A stretch of DNA of 64,000 bases from Lacunisphaera limnophila (GCF_001746835.1 NZ_CP016094.1:372001-436000), one strand, 5' to 3'. Counted from the first letter of the stretch, positions 49,470-59,174 are shown. A program made the numbers and translations. Notes: generated by a model from the letters alone, not told the origin.

Positions 49470-52253
49470 ATGGCCAAAAAAACCTCCGCCAAGAAGCCCG
49501 CCAAAAAAGCGGCCCCGTCCAAATCGAAACCCGCCGCCAAGGCCCTCAAATACGTCTACACGTGGGGCGCCGGCAAAGCTGATGGCAACGGCTCCATGAA
49601 AGCCCTGCTCGGCGGCAAGGGCGCCAACCTCGCCGAGATGACCCGCATCGGCCTGCCCGTGCCTCCCGGCTTCACCATCACCACGGAGGTCTGCACCTAT
49701 TACTACGCCAACAAGCGCACCTACCCGGCCGCGCTCCAGGCCCAGATGGAGGCCGGCGTTGCCAACATGGAGAAGATCATGGGCACGAAGTTCGGCGCCA
49801 CCAACGGCATGCCGCTCCTCGTCGCCGTCCGCTCGGGCGCCCGCGACTCGATGCCCGGCATGATGGACACCATCCTCAACCTCGGCCTCAACGACCAGAC
49901 CGTCGTCGCCCTCGAGAATTCCACCAACAACCCCCGCTTCGCCTGGGATTGCTACCGCCGCTTCATCCAGATGTACGGCGACGTCGTCATGGGCGTCCAG
50001 AAGAAGGAAGGCGAGGACCACGAGCCGTTCGAGACGGTCATCGAGGGTTTCAAGCACGAGAAGTACCACGCCGACATCGAGGACTCCAAGCTCACCGCCG
50101 AGGACAACAAGGAGCTCGTCAAGCGCTTCAAGGCCCTCGTCGCCGAGCGCACGGGCAAGCAATTCCCGAACAGCCCCTGGGACCAGCTCCGCGGCGCCGC
50201 CGGTGCCGTGTTCGGTTCCTGGATGAACGACCGCGCCAAGGTTTACCGCGCCAAGTACAACATCCCCTCCGAGTGGGGCACCGCCGTCAACGTCCAGGCC
50301 ATGGTGTTCGGCAACACCGGTGAGACCTCCGGCTCCGGCGTCGCCTTCACCCGCAACCCCGCCAACGGCGTCAACGAGTTCTACGGCGAGTTCCTCATCA
50401 ACGCCCAGGGCGAGGACGTCGTCGCCGGCGTCCGCACCCCGGAGCCCGTCCTCGAGCTCAAGAAGCAGATGCCCAAGTCCTACGCCGAGCTGCTCAAGGT
50501 CCGCGCGACCCTCGAGAAGCACTTCAAGGATGTGCAGGACGTCGAGTTCACCATCCAGGACGGCAAGCTGTTCATGCTCCAGACCCGCAACGGCAAGCGC
50601 ACCGCCGCCGCCGCGCTGAAGTTCTCCATCGATATGGTGAAGGAGAAGCTCATCGACTGGAAGACGGCCGTCATGCGCAACCCGGCCGACCAGCTGGAGC
50701 AGCTCCTCGCCCCGATCTTCGACCTCGCCGAGGTCAAGAAGGCCGCGGTCATCGCCACCGGCCTCCCCGCCGGCCCCGGCGCCGCCACCGGCAAGATCTA
50801 CTTCAACGCCGAGCGTTCCGTCCAGGCCGCCGAGAAGGGCGAGAAGGTCCTCCTCGTCCGCGTCGAGACCTCCCCCGAGGATCTCCGCGGCATGATCGCC
50901 GCCGAGGGCATCCTCACCGCCCGCGGTGGTGTCTCCTCCCACGCGGCGCTCGTCGCCCGCCAGATGGGCAAGGTCTGCGTCTGCGGCGCCGCCGCCCTCC
51001 AGATCGACTACGACAAGAAGACGGTCACCGTCTCGGGTCACACCTACCACGAGGGCGACTTCCTCTCGATCGACGGCACCTCCGGCACCGTGTACGCGGG
51101 CCAGATCAAGACCGCCCCGTCCGAGATCATCGCCGGCCTCGTGAACAACGACGCCGCCGCCAAGGCCACCGAGAAGTTCAAGAGCTTCACCCAGCTCATG
51201 AAGTGGTGCGCCCAGGCCACCAAGCTCAGCGTCCGCACCAACGCCGACACCCCGGAGCAGGCGCGCATCGCCGTCGCCTTCGGCGCCGTCGGCATCGGCC
51301 TCACCCGCACGGAACACATGTTCTTCGAGGGCGACCGCATCGACGCCATGCGCGAGATGATCCTCGCCGACTCCCTCGGTGGCCGCGAGGCCGCCCTGGC
51401 CAAGCTCCTCCCCTACCAGCGCGAGGACTTCGTCGGGATCTTCAAAGCCCTCAAGGGCTTCCCGGCGACCATCCGCTTCCTCGATCCCCCGCTGCACGAG
51501 TTCCTGCCCCACTCCAAGGAGCAGCAGATGGACCTCGCCCGGAAGCTCAACATCCCGGTCGAGAAGATCATGCACCGCGTCCACGAGCTGCATGAGTTCA
51601 ACCCGATGCTTGGCTTCCGCGGCTGCCGCCTTGGCATCAAGTTCCCGGAGATCACCGCGATGCAGGCCCGCGCCGTCATCGAGGCCGCCGTCGAGGCCAA
51701 GAAGCAGGGCTTCAAGGCCAACCCCGAGATCATGATCCCGCTGGTCGGCTTCAAGAAGGAGCTCGATCTGCAGGTCGCCGTGGTCCACGAGGTCGCCGCC
51801 AAGGTGTTCGCCGAGCAGAAGACCAAGGTCGCCTACTCCGTCGGCACCATGATCGAGGTCCCCCGCGGCGCGCTCACCGCCGACGAGATCGCCAAGACCG
51901 CCGAGTTCTTCAGCTTCGGCACCAACGATCTCACGCAGACCTGCCTCGGCATGTCCCGCGATGACTCCGGTTCCTTCCTCGCCCCCTACCAGGAGGCCGA
52001 GGTCTTCAAGAAGAACCCGTTCGCCTCGGTCGACCAGACCGGCGTCGGCCAGCTCATGAAGATCGCGATCGAGAAGGGCAACCAGACCCGCCCCGGCATC
52101 AAGCTCGGCATCTGCGGCGAGCACGGCGGCGACCCGGACTCCGTGAAGTTCTGTCACCAGATCGGCCTCACGTACGTGTCCTGCAGCCCGTATCGCGTCC
52201 CCGTGGCGCGCCTCGCGGCCGCCCAGGCCGCCATCGCCGACGCCAAGAAGTAA
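49470..52253 (+). CDS. ppdK: Pyruvate, phosphate dikinase
   Basis: Enzyme of 927 residues that interconverts pyruvate, ATP and Pi with phosphoenolpyruvate, AMP and PPi. N-terminal ATP-grasp part: [32 protein letters not shown]. Central phosphohistidine domain: [25 protein letters not shown], with the catalytic His in SSHAA near residue 490. C-terminal PEP/pyruvate barrel: [22 protein letters not shown] and [13 protein letters not shown]. The first 30 or so residues are an Ala/Lys-rich tail ([20 protein letters not shown]) not normally part of the enzyme. A strong terminator follows. Confidence 0.96.
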   Translation: MAKKTSAKKPAKKAAPSKSKPAAKALKYVYTWGAGKADGNGSMKALLGGKGANLAEMTRIGLPVPPGFTITTEVCTYYYANKRTYPAALQAQMEAGVANMEKIMGTKFGATNGMPLLVAVRSGARDSMPGMMDTILNLGLNDQTVVALENSTNNPRFAWDCYRRFIQMYGDVVMGVQKKEGEDHEPFETVIEGFKHEKYHADIEDSKLTAEDNKELVKRFKALVAERTGKQFPNSPWDQLRGAAGAVFGSWMNDRAKVYRAKYNIPSEWGTAVNVQAMVFGNTGETSGSGVAFTRNPANGVNEFYGEFLINAQGEDVVAGVRTPEPVLELKKQMPKSYAELLKVRATLEKHFKDVQDVEFTIQDGKLFMLQTRNGKRTAAAALKFSIDMVKEKLIDWKTAVMRNPADQLEQLLAPIFDLAEVKKAAVIATGLPAGPGAATGKIYFNAERSVQAAEKGEKVLLVRVETSPEDLRGMIAAEGILTARGGVSSHAALVARQMGKVCVCGAAALQIDYDKKTVTVSGHTYHEGDFLSIDGTSGTVYAGQIKTAPSEIIAGLVNNDAAAKATEKFKSFTQLMKWCAQATKLSVRTNADTPEQARIAVAFGAVGIGLTRTEHMFFEGDRIDAMREMILADSLGGREAALAKLLPYQREDFVGIFKALKGFPATIRFLDPPLHEFLPHSKEQQMDLARKLNIPVEKIMHRVHELHEFNPMLGFRGCRLGIKFPEITAMQARAVIEAAVEAKKQGFKANPEIMIPLVGFKKELDLQVAVVHEVAAKVFAEQKTKVAYSVGTMIEVPRGALTADEIAKTAEFFSFGTNDLTQTCLGMSRDDSGSFLAPYQEAEVFKKNPFASVDQTGVGQLMKIAIEKGNQTRPGIKLGICGEHGGDPDSVKFCHQIGLTYVSCSPYRVPVARLAAAQAAIADAKK

Positions 52254-52262
52254 GCCCGTTCT

Positions 52263-52286
52263 TGTAGGAGCCTGCTTGCAGGCGAT
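52263..52286. repeat. Half copy of the GTAGGAGCCTGCTTGCAGGC repeat
   Basis: TGTAGGAGCCTGCTTGCAGG plus CGAT directly after the ppdK stop; only one arm remains and it runs into the terminator. Confidence 0.75.
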
Positions 52287-52293
52287 TCCTTTC

Positions 52294-52327
52294 AAGCCCC
52301 GGTCCTGACGGACCGGGGCTTTTTTAT
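52294..52327 (+). terminator. Rho-independent terminator after ppdK
   Basis: AAGCCCCGGTCC-TGAC-GGACCGGGGCTT stem followed by TTTTTATTT. Confidence 0.92.
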
Positions 52328-52365
52328 TTCGGCCCGGGAGCCACCCTGCATCCGGCCCTGTCGGG

Positions 52366-52393
52366 TGGGCGGCGAGCTTGCTCGCCACCCACG
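52366..52393. repeat. Short GTGGGCGGCGAGCTTGCTCG palindrome
   Basis: GTGGGCGGCGAGCTTGCTCG then CCACCCAC; a small member of the family at 2318 and 34321. Confidence 0.55.
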
Positions 52394-52458
52394 GCCTGGC
52401 AGCCCTGCTTCCGAAACCGGCTCGACGCCCTGCGCCGCGCCCCGTAGGCTGGCCGGTC

Positions 52459-53406
52459 ATGAAACTCCGCCTCTTCCTCGCGGCGCTCGCCGCTTCCCTC
52501 ACCCTTTTCTCCGCCGCCCCGGCCCAAGACGCCGCCCCGGCCCCCAGCCCGGCCCTGACCGAGCTCCAGGCCCTGGTCGAGAAGATCACCACCAAGCTGC
52601 GCGCCGGCAGCCGCACGGCCGAGGCCCTCGCGCCCGAGCTCGCCGAGTTCGACGGCCTCCGCGCCAAGTACACCGAGAAGAACGAGGACACCGCGCAGAT
52701 CGCCATCATGCACGCCATGCTCTACGCGCAGGTGCTCAATGATGAGGACAAGGCCCGCACCCTCCTCGCCGCCCTTGTGGCCGACTACCCCGGCACGAAA
52801 CCCGCCGAGATGGCCGCACGCGTGCTCGAGCAGATGAGCCCCGAGGCCCGCGCCGCCGCCGAGGCCGCCCAGGCCGAACGTGAGGCCAAGCTCAACGCCC
52901 TCGTCGGCCAGCCCGCCCCCGCCCTCACCTTCAAGTGGTCGTCCAAGGAAGGCCTCAAGACCCTCGCCGACCTCAAGGGCCAGGTCGTGGTCCTCGACTT
53001 CTGGGCCACCTGGTGCGGCCCCTGCATCTCCTCCTTCCCGCAGGTCCGCGAGCACGTCACCCACTTCGCGGGCGCGCCCGTCACCTTCCTCGGCGTCACC
53101 AGCATCCAGGGTTTCGTGGCCAACATGGGCCCGCGCATCGACACCAAGGGTGACGAGGCCAAGGAAATGGCGCTCATGACTGATTTCATGAAGGCCAAGG
53201 AAATGACCTGGGACGTGGTCATCAGCGACCAGGAGGTCTTCAACCCCGACTACGGCATCGAGGGCATCCCCTTCGTGGCGATCATCGCCCCGGACGGCAC
53301 CGTGCGCCACACCGGCCTGCACCCCGGCGACCCGGAGTCCGATATCACCGCCAAGGTCGTGGCCCTGTTGAAGGAATTCAACCTCCCGCTGCCCGCGAAG
53401 TCCTGA
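52459..53406 (+). CDS. Exported thioredoxin-fold (TlpA/ResA-like) protein
   Basis: Protein of 315 residues: signal peptide (MKLRLFLAALAASLTLFSAA), a helical region of about 130 residues with many Ala/Glu, then a TlpA-like thioredoxin domain with the active site WATWCGPC near 185 and cis-Pro in GIEGIPFVAII. These proteins reduce disulfides in the periplasm, for example apocytochrome c cysteines before heme attachment. The window encodes many c-type cytochromes, but no direct link is shown. Terminators lie upstream and downstream, so it is a single-gene unit. Confidence 0.9.
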   Translation: MKLRLFLAALAASLTLFSAAPAQDAAPAPSPALTELQALVEKITTKLRAGSRTAEALAPELAEFDGLRAKYTEKNEDTAQIAIMHAMLYAQVLNDEDKARTLLAALVADYPGTKPAEMAARVLEQMSPEARAAAEAAQAEREAKLNALVGQPAPALTFKWSSKEGLKTLADLKGQVVVLDFWATWCGPCISSFPQVREHVTHFAGAPVTFLGVTSIQGFVANMGPRIDTKGDEAKEMALMTDFMKAKEMTWDVVISDQEVFNPDYGIEGIPFVAIIAPDGTVRHTGLHPGDPESDITAKVVALLKEFNLPLPAKS

Positions 53407-53407
53407 G

Positions 53408-53434
53408 GGTGGAACCCGCGCTCCACGCGGGTTG
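53408..53434. repeat. Short palindromic repeat (GGTGGAACC type)
   Basis: GGTGGAACCCGCGCTCCACG then CGGGTTGA directly after the stop; compare 2218-2243. Confidence 0.6.
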
Positions 53435-53448
53435 ACCGCCCCCGCTGC

Positions 53449-53483
53449 AAGCCCCGCTCCTCCCGGACCGGGGCTTTTTCTTT
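53449..53483 (+). terminator. Rho-independent terminator after the TlpA-like gene
   Basis: AAGCCCCGCTCC-TCCC-GGACCGGGGCTT stem (one unpaired position) followed by TTTCTTT. Confidence 0.85.
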
Positions 53484-53527
53484 CGCGGTGGCGCCGACTG
53501 GCCCGGCGCAACCGAACGCCGATCCCG

Positions 53528-54130
53528 TCACACCCCGAGTTGCGCCTGCATCCGGGCGGTGCACTCCGGACAGATGGTGTGCGCCAGCCGTGGCAACGGC
53601 GTTGCCCGCAGCAAATCCGTCGACTGCACCGCCGCTTCCATGGAGTGCCAGAATCCGTCAGGCAGGAGCACCCGTTGGCACCAGCTGCACATGCCCAGCT
53701 CGCGTGCTTCATCCCGGGGGGCTTCACATTCCAACAAGCTGACCGACGGTCGGGCCTCCTCCGCCACCGGCACGGAGCTGAACTCCACTTCGCCGTCCGG
53801 CAGCAGGGCGATGCTCATGCGGAAGGTCCGCCGCTTCGTCGCCGTGTCGCAGCGGTAGAGGAAGTGCACTGGCCTTCCCGCTCTCACGTGGGACACCAGA
53901 CAACTGTAGATTTCCCGCACCATGGCGTCGTGGACGAAATCCCACAGTTTCCGGCCCAGCACTCGCTCGGGGAGAAGTTCATCGGCCTTCTGCTCCTTCG
54001 CATGCATCATCCAGGTGAAATTCACGACGGTCAGGCAGTCGGCCGCATCAATGCGGTAGAGCAAAGCCGACCGGGGCAGCCCAGCCGTACCTGACGGACG
54101 CAGGACGGGGATCACCCCACCACAATACAT
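53528..54130 (-). CDS. Putative sensory protein with C-terminal paired CxxC motif
   Basis: Protein of 200 residues from the ATG at 54130. The N-terminal part (SALLYRIDAADCLTVVNFTWM, then LWDFVHDAMVREIYSCLVSHVRAGRP and FLYRCDTATKRRTFRMSIALLPDGEVEF) reads like a PAS-type sensor fold. The C-terminal part has CSWCQRVLLPDGFW, about 25 residues, then ICPECTARM: two CxxC pairs with a G-x-W between, a pattern seen at the C-terminus of several sensor and regulator proteins and probably zinc-binding. No output domain is present. Function unknown. Confidence 0.72.
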   Translation of the reverse strand: MYCGGVIPVLRPSGTAGLPRSALLYRIDAADCLTVVNFTWMMHAKEQKADELLPERVLGRKLWDFVHDAMVREIYSCLVSHVRAGRPVHFLYRCDTATKRRTFRMSIALLPDGEVEFSSVPVAEEARPSVSLLECEAPRDEARELGMCSWCQRVLLPDGFWHSMEAAVQSTDLLRATPLPRLAHTICPECTARMQAQLGV

Positions 54131-54492
54131 TCCGTAGAACGCTAGGCAAGACCGGCCACGCTTCCAGCTTCTGCAGGCCAGGGTGGAGTGCGCCGCGATT
54201 CCTGAATCGCCCCCACGCTCGGGCCGGACCCCGGATCGTGCGCCCGTTTCGCCGCCGACACCGTCCGGCATAGGTAGAAACACGTAGCGAATGCGCTGAC
54301 CCCAACTTCACACCTTTGGCCATCCCCGCACCCGCTTGCATGCTACCGGCTTGGTCGGAATGGTGCAGTCAATGGGGGATCAGCGCGCGGGCGCGCGTTA
54401 CCGAGCGCCCACGGAAGGCCGGCTCCACCCCCGCACCCGCCCTCCCGCCTTCGGGTGAAGTCGAGTCCATTTCGTGGTTAAACCGGATCGCG
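54131..54492. other. Gene-free stretch
   Basis: Between two minus-strand genes. No supported coding frame, no palindromic element of the families seen elsewhere and no FNR-type site. A GCGCGCGGGCGCGCG run lies near 54382 and may fold on itself. Confidence 0.4.
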
Positions 54493-55356
54493 TTAAAGCG
54501 TCCGCTCAAACCACGCCACCGTCAGTGCCCGCGCGCGCGCCGCGTGGCCGAGCTCGGGCTGGAACACATTGAAGATGTGGTCCGCCCCGCCGATCAGCAC
54601 GGCCTCCGCGGGGGAGCCGGGCAGGACGGAGGCGGGCCGCGCGGCAAGGATCTTCATCAGCTCGTCCTCGCGGTGCGCCAGGTAATCGGCCGAACCCCGG
54701 ACCGCGAGCAAGGCGCCGGGATACTTCGCCAGCGCCTCGTCGAAATTGAAACCGCGGAAACTCTCATAGAACTCGCGCTTGGTTGTGAGCGTTTTCCAGC
54801 CCGGGATCTCCTGCGTCGCCTCGCCGTCGCGCAACGCGCGTTGCGCCGTCTCGTCATTCGCCCACAACGCAAACAGATCGCCGCTCGGGGCCGACCACAC
54901 GGCGATCGACTTGAACCAACCCGGGTGCCGCGCGCCGGTCACGACGGCCGTCGGCGCGCCGAGACTGAAGCCGAACGCCCCGACGCGCCCGGTCGCCACG
55001 CCGGCTTGCTGCAGCAGCCAGGCGTGGGCCGCGGCGGCATCCTCCAGCCGCGTGATGAAGGTGGACTCGATCTTCGTGCGGGCCTGATCGCCTTCGCCCC
55101 GAAAATTGATCCGCAACGAGGCGATGCCGCGTTCGGCCAGCCCCTGCGCCAGCAGCTTCAGGCTGCCGCCCGCATCGTCCATGTCCGAGGCCATGCCGTG
55201 AAACAGCAGCACCGTGCGCCCGTCCCACACGCCCTCGGGCGTGACCCAGGCGCCCCGCACTTCCGGTGCGATCTCGACGAAAGTCTCGCCGGCCCGCCCC
55301 ACCAACCCGGTGAGCACCACCAGCAGCCCGATCCTGAACCAGTTCGAGATTGTCAT
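54493..55356 (-). CDS. Exported alpha/beta hydrolase
   Basis: Protein of 287 residues with an N-terminal signal peptide (WFRIGLLVVLTGLVGRA) and an alpha/beta hydrolase fold. The oxyanion strand is TVLLFHGMASDM, the nucleophile elbow is GAFGFSLGAPTAVV (Ser near 140), the acid is probably in AVRGSADYL, and the catalytic His lies in LIGGADHIFN. Related small serine hydrolases act as esterases or peptidases; the substrate is unknown. No operon partner. Confidence 0.85.
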   Translation of the reverse strand: MTISNWFRIGLLVVLTGLVGRAGETFVEIAPEVRGAWVTPEGVWDGRTVLLFHGMASDMDDAGGSLKLLAQGLAERGIASLRINFRGEGDQARTKIESTFITRLEDAAAAHAWLLQQAGVATGRVGAFGFSLGAPTAVVTGARHPGWFKSIAVWSAPSGDLFALWANDETAQRALRDGEATQEIPGWKTLTTKREFYESFRGFNFDEALAKYPGALLAVRGSADYLAHREDELMKILAARPASVLPGSPAEAVLIGGADHIFNVFQPELGHAARARALTVAWFERTL

Positions 55357-55454
55357 GACCCTGCCATGCCGGATCCCACCCGGGCGGGCGAGGAAAACCC
55401 GCTCTCACGCTGACACCCGGCGTTCGTTTCACCTCGGACACCGCGACGTGAGGA

Positions 55455-55715
55455 TTAGCCCGGCCGGATGACGACTCCATCGGTCTCGGCCGGCCGCATC
55501 GACGTCATCCGGGGCGCGGTGGCTTGCACGCGTTCGGCGGACTCCCGCAGTTGCCGTCCGACCCGCAGCACCACGAGGCACACGTTCTCCCGCACCACGC
55601 AATCATCCGTGCCCACCCAGCAGCCCCGTCGCTCCGCCTCCAACCACGCCTCGTCGCAGATGATCTGCCGGTTCGCCGGCAGTTGGATGAAAAGAATGGA
55701 CGCAGACTGGCTCAT
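55455..55715 (-). CDS. Small hypothetical protein
   Basis: Protein of 86 residues from an ATG at 55715: MSQSASILFIQLPANRQIIC, then DEAWLEAERRGCWVGTDDCV and RENVCLVVLRVGRQLRESAE. The composition, with beta-strand-like starts and a charged helix, is protein-like, and the opposite-strand frame over the same bases is less convincing. Four Cys are present without a recognised motif. No family recognised. Confidence 0.5.
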   Translation of the reverse strand: MSQSASILFIQLPANRQIICDEAWLEAERRGCWVGTDDCVVRENVCLVVLRVGRQLRESAERVQATAPRMTSMRPAETDGVVIRPG

Positions 55716-55841
55716 GACGATCGGGGTACTTCGAGGGCGAACCCGGCCACTTTAACCCTTCCCAACCCGCGGCACACTGGGGTGTAGCCCTAAGGGCCGG
55801 GCGGGACCTTTGTCGCCAACCCGGGTCTGAACAGCACGAGC

Positions 55842-56405
55842 ATGCAACTTCCACCCTACAAGGCCCCCCACCCCACCGGTCCGGCCCGGCGCCTCCCCGA
55901 CACCCTCCACCTCCTGAAAATCCAACTGCGCGACTACGTGCCGTTGCTGGCCCTGCTCGCCGTCACCGTGCTCGCCGCCTCGGCCAAGGACGCCTCCTAC
56001 GGCCCCGACGGCCGGCCGCTGCGCTGGATGCACGACTTCATGGGTTTCTTCCTGCTCGTCTTCGCGCTGCTGAAGCTCTTCGACCTGCCGGGCTTTGCCG
56101 ACGGTTTCCAGAAATACGACCTGCTCGCCAAACACTCGCGCCGCTACGCGCTCGCCTATCCCTTCATCGAACTGGCGCTCGGTCTGGGCTACCTGTCGTT
56201 CTGGCGCCCGCCCACCGTCTACCTCGCCACCATGATCGTCCTCGGCTTCGGCGCGCTCGGCGTCATCACCGCCCTGGCACGGGGCCTCGACCTCAAGTGC
56301 GCGTGCATGGGCAGCGCCCTCAAGGTCCCGCTCTCGACCGTGGCGCTGGTCGAGGACATCGCCATGTTCGCGATGGCCGCCGGCCTTTGGCTGCGCCTGC
56401 ACTAG
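55842..56405 (+). CDS. MauE/DoxX-family redox-associated membrane protein
   Basis: Polytopic protein of 187 residues with four to five helices (YVPLLALLAVTVLAA, FMGFFLLVFALLKLF, ALAYPFIELALGLGYL, LATMIVLGFGALGVI, VALVEDIAMFAMAAGLW). The conserved Cys pair of the MauE group appears as LKCACMGSALKVP near 152. MauE-like proteins are linked to disulfide or redox handling in the membrane. It stands alone; a TlpA-like protein is about 2.4 kb upstream. Specific function unknown. Confidence 0.8.
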   Translation: MQLPPYKAPHPTGPARRLPDTLHLLKIQLRDYVPLLALLAVTVLAASAKDASYGPDGRPLRWMHDFMGFFLLVFALLKLFDLPGFADGFQKYDLLAKHSRRYALAYPFIELALGLGYLSFWRPPTVYLATMIVLGFGALGVITALARGLDLKCACMGSALKVPLSTVALVEDIAMFAMAAGLWLRLH

Positions 56406-56419
56406 GCGATGGCCCGCGT

Positions 56420-56443
56420 TGTAGCCGGGGTCGCTGACCCCGG
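56420..56443. repeat. Short palindrome (GTAGCCGGGGTCGCTGACCC)
   Basis: CCGGGGTC-GCT-GACCCCGG after the MauE-like gene, preceded by TGTAG; probably one arm of another TGTAG-type element. It could also weakly terminate transcription. Confidence 0.5.
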
Positions 56444-56454
56444 TGATCGTGGCC

Positions 56455-56874
56455 TCACCGCGGCGCCCGCGCGCCCGCCTTGACCCCTGCCGTGCGAAGG
56501 GGGCCGTGGATTTCCTCGAGGTCAAACGGGATGCCCGACTCGCGCGGCTCGGTCGACGCCGAGAGCCAGGCCCGGGCGTGCAGTTCGCCCGCAAAGCGCC
56601 GGTGCAACAGCTTTCCCCCGAGCCGCATCGCGGCTTCCCAATACACGCTCATCCGTCCGGGCAGGGCCACCCGATAGAGCCGCGTGCCCCGCAAACCGGT
56701 CGACAGCCGCTGCCAGCCCGCCGGCAGACCCCCGCCGACACCGCTGCCGCCCGCCGCTTCCTCTCCTCCGTTCGCCGGCCGGCTGACAATGAAAGCCGCA
56801 TCCAGCGTATCCTGGCGCAGCCGATAACCGCCGGCGAAAAACTCAGATGGGGCGGTGAGAAGGGGGGAAGCCAT
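56455..56874 (-). CDS. Hypothetical protein
   Basis: Possible protein of 139 residues from an ATG at 56874 (MASPLLTAPSEFFAGGYRLR). The middle has a Gly-rich stretch, then GWQRLSTGLRGTRLYRVALP and SVYWEAAMRLGGKLLHRRFA, which look like real strands and helices. An in-frame TTG at 56892 could also start it. No motif or family recognised. Support is composition and lack of a better frame on either strand, so the call is moderate. Confidence 0.45.
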   Translation of the reverse strand: MASPLLTAPSEFFAGGYRLRQDTLDAAFIVSRPANGGEEAAGGSGVGGGLPAGWQRLSTGLRGTRLYRVALPGRMSVYWEAAMRLGGKLLHRRFAGELHARAWLSASTEPRESGIPFDLEEIHGPLRTAGVKAGARAPR

Positions 56875-56983
56875 GACGCGGGAATCGTGCAATCCCCCTT
56901 ATACCACTTCCGCATCCCCCGGCCTATAGGGTGCCCACCTACGTTACCCGTAATGTGAACAACTTTTTCCCGCCCGACGGTGT

Positions 56984-58099
56984 TTACCGCCGGTCCGGAT
57001 GCTCGATCCACGGCAGATGCATCCGGCCCGTGCGCACCCGGAAGAATTCACGGCCACCCACCCGGGCCTTCTGGTATTGCTCGAAACGCACGGGATACGC
57101 GTAGGTAAACGCGGGCGCACCGGGGGTCATCGGTTCCAGGTGCAACACATACGTGGTCGAGCGTCCGCCCCGGCGCCGCCGGTGGGTGCGCTCCTCTTTC
57201 GCCGTTACCCGATACTCATGCACCGCCACGGGCGCCGCGTCGCGACTGCGGTTGTAATCATCCACAACCTGGATGCCGGACAACGGCAGGCCGATCAACA
57301 GGACCAAACCACATTCGGCCATCACGCGGCGTCCGCGGGAGGAACCGCGCAGCAGCCCCACCACCACCCCAAGAAGCGCGACGAACGCCCCGACCGCCAC
57401 CCGCAGCCCGGGTTCGACCAGCGCCCACGGGTCAAAATACATCCGGCCGTGGCCCAGCGCGATCTCCCGGTGGAGCACCTCGACCAGTCCGGGTACACCG
57501 TACAAGGCGACCGACCACACCAGCGCCTCGACACCGATCGCCGTCCACAGGAAACGGTCGAAGCGGCGTGGCCCGGCCTCCCTCTCGGCCCGCCGGAGGA
57601 CGCCGACGATGCGGTGGAGCGTCTGCAGGTCCTCGCGGGCGGCGTGCTCCAACTTGGCCGATTCGACCCAGAGGTGACGTCCATCACTGAAGATCCGCGC
57701 GGCATCCCGCGCCATGAGCGTGGAGACCGCCGTCCGGAACCCAGTGTCTTCCTCGAGCAATCGCTGCAACGTGGGATGATCACCCTCCACAAAGACCCGG
57801 CGGTCGAACGCCTCGTCGCCCGTCTCCACCTCCATGGTCAGCCCCATGGCCTTGAGGAAGCGGTCCACGCCGGACTCGGTTCGCAGCGAAAACACGAGCG
57901 TCGTCGGGCATTCGAGCCCCCAATAGAGTTTCACCAGCTCCTTGTGCCGGTTGCGACCCCGCCCGACGGTCTTGCTTTTCGTGAACAACACCTGCCGCGT
58001 ATCGGCAAAAACCGAGGATTGCTCCACCCCTTGCCGCCGCCAAAGCAGGCGCGTCACGAAGACCACGGCGGCAAAGGCGAATCGGATCAGGACCCACAT
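56984..58099 (-). CDS. Hypothetical membrane protein
   Basis: Protein of 371 residues: an N-terminal hydrophobic segment (VLIRFAFAAVVFVTRLLW), a soluble region of about 150 residues rich in charged residues, two to three helices around 200-290 (GVEALVWSVALYGVPGLVEV; LRVAVGAFVALLGVVVGLLR; CGLVLLIGLPLSGIQVV), then a basic C-terminal part with ERTHRRRRGGRSTTYVLHLE. No catalytic motif seen. It appears monocistronic. Family not recognised. Confidence 0.8.
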   Translation of the reverse strand: MWVLIRFAFAAVVFVTRLLWRRQGVEQSSVFADTRQVLFTKSKTVGRGRNRHKELVKLYWGLECPTTLVFSLRTESGVDRFLKAMGLTMEVETGDEAFDRRVFVEGDHPTLQRLLEEDTGFRTAVSTLMARDAARIFSDGRHLWVESAKLEHAAREDLQTLHRIVGVLRRAEREAGPRRFDRFLWTAIGVEALVWSVALYGVPGLVEVLHREIALGHGRMYFDPWALVEPGLRVAVGAFVALLGVVVGLLRGSSRGRRVMAECGLVLLIGLPLSGIQVVDDYNRSRDAAPVAVHEYRVTAKEERTHRRRRGGRSTTYVLHLEPMTPGAPAFTYAYPVRFEQYQKARVGGREFFRVRTGRMHLPWIEHPDRR

Positions 58100-58202
58100 G
58101 GCGAGGCCGGCAACCTGCGGAAACGGCCGCGCCAGGGCAACCGGATTATCGCCGCCGCGCCCCGAGGGTCATTCCCAATTCCTCCTTCGTACTTCTTCCT
58201 TC

Positions 58203-59174
58203 TTACTTCTCCACGTCCCGGAACATCCAGCGCAGCATCTCCGGCAACAGCGCGCCGCCGTGCGAATCGTTGTGCGCGCCATCACCCCACTCGTGCCTCA
58301 CGTCATAGCGCGGGCCCTCGAGCTTGCGGCGGTCCGCGCTGGTGTTGGCAAAGAGCAACGCGGCCAACATCTGCTGGTTTGCCAGGAACCAGCTGCCGTG
58401 CGGATTATCGAGGTCGTTCGAGCCATCCTGCAGGAAGATGCGGATGTTCTTCGGCGGGGTCTTGCGAATCAGCGTCGGGTAGAGGTCGCCGCCGGGGATC
58501 ATGGGCTGGTTGCCGCGCGCCGGCTGAAATCCGATGGAGGTGTAGCTCCCGATCATGCTCAGGACCTTCCGAAACTGGTCGGGCCGCTCCCACGCCGTCG
58601 TCCACGCACAGATGGCACCGCTGCTCGTGCCGCCGATCACGCGCTTCTCCACGTCGTCACTGAGGTTGTAGGTCTTCTTCAGTTCCGGGATGAACTCCTC
58701 GGCGAGCATCCGGGCGTAGGCGTCGGTGAGCACATCGTACTCCTGGGCGCGGTTGTTCGGGTTGCTCATCGCGAGGTCATCGGGATAACGCTCACTCAGG
58801 TTGCCGGGCGTGATGAACAGGCCGATCATCACGGGAATCTCCTTCTTGTGGATGAGGTTTTCCATCACCTGGTCCACGCGCAGCGGTCCCTTGGGATTCA
58901 GCGCGCGCTGGCCGTCATGGAACACCAGCAACCCCGCCGGCTTCGCGGCGTCGTACTGCGCCGGCACATAGATCCAGTAGCGGCGCACCGTGCCGCGGAT
59001 GATCTGGCTCTTCCATTCCAGCGGCCCGATCAGCTGGCCCTTGGGCACGCCCTCCTGCGGCAGCGAATCGGCGGTGAGCGGGTAGTCGCCCGGCTTCCGC
59101 GCGGGCGCCGCATCCTGGGCCAAAGCCAGGGAACCGAGGAACGAAAACAGGACACAGGTCAGGAGGTATTTCAT
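58203..59174 (-). CDS. Exported esterase of the enterochelin esterase/EstD type (alpha/beta hydrolase)
   Basis: Protein of 323 residues with a signal peptide (MKYLLTCVLFSFLGSLALA). The putative-esterase fold is recognisable: RRYWIYVPAQYDAAKPAGLLVFHDGQ (in two strands), GLFITPGNLSERYPDDLAMS, nucleophile segment VIGGTSSGAICAW, acid side DGSNDLDNP and catalytic His in WGDGAHNDSHGG. Family members hydrolyse carbohydrate or siderophore esters in the periplasm or outside; the substrate here is unknown. The start at 59174 is chosen for its signal peptide. Confidence 0.87.
   Translation of the reverse strand: MKYLLTCVLFSFLGSLALAQDAAPARKPGDYPLTADSLPQEGVPKGQLIGPLEWKSQIIRGTVRRYWIYVPAQYDAAKPAGLLVFHDGQRALNPKGPLRVDQVMENLIHKKEIPVMIGLFITPGNLSERYPDDLAMSNPNNRAQEYDVLTDAYARMLAEEFIPELKKTYNLSDDVEKRVIGGTSSGAICAWTTAWERPDQFRKVLSMIGSYTSIGFQPARGNQPMIPGGDLYPTLIRKTPPKNIRIFLQDGSNDLDNPHGSWFLANQQMLAALLFANTSADRRKLEGPRYDVRHEWGDGAHNDSHGGALLPEMLRWMFRDVEK

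Noticed and set aside
49269-52718. A 1149-codon open frame on the minus strand, the longest in the window
   Set aside because: It runs antisense to pyruvate phosphate dikinase and has the Gly/Val/Asp/Leu-rich, motif-free composition of a GC-rich shadow frame.
55468-55755. A plus-strand 95-codon frame opposite the small hypothetical gene at 55455
   Set aside because: Composition (Arg/Ser/Thr-rich, no secondary-structure pattern) is less protein-like than the minus-strand frame; neither is certain.
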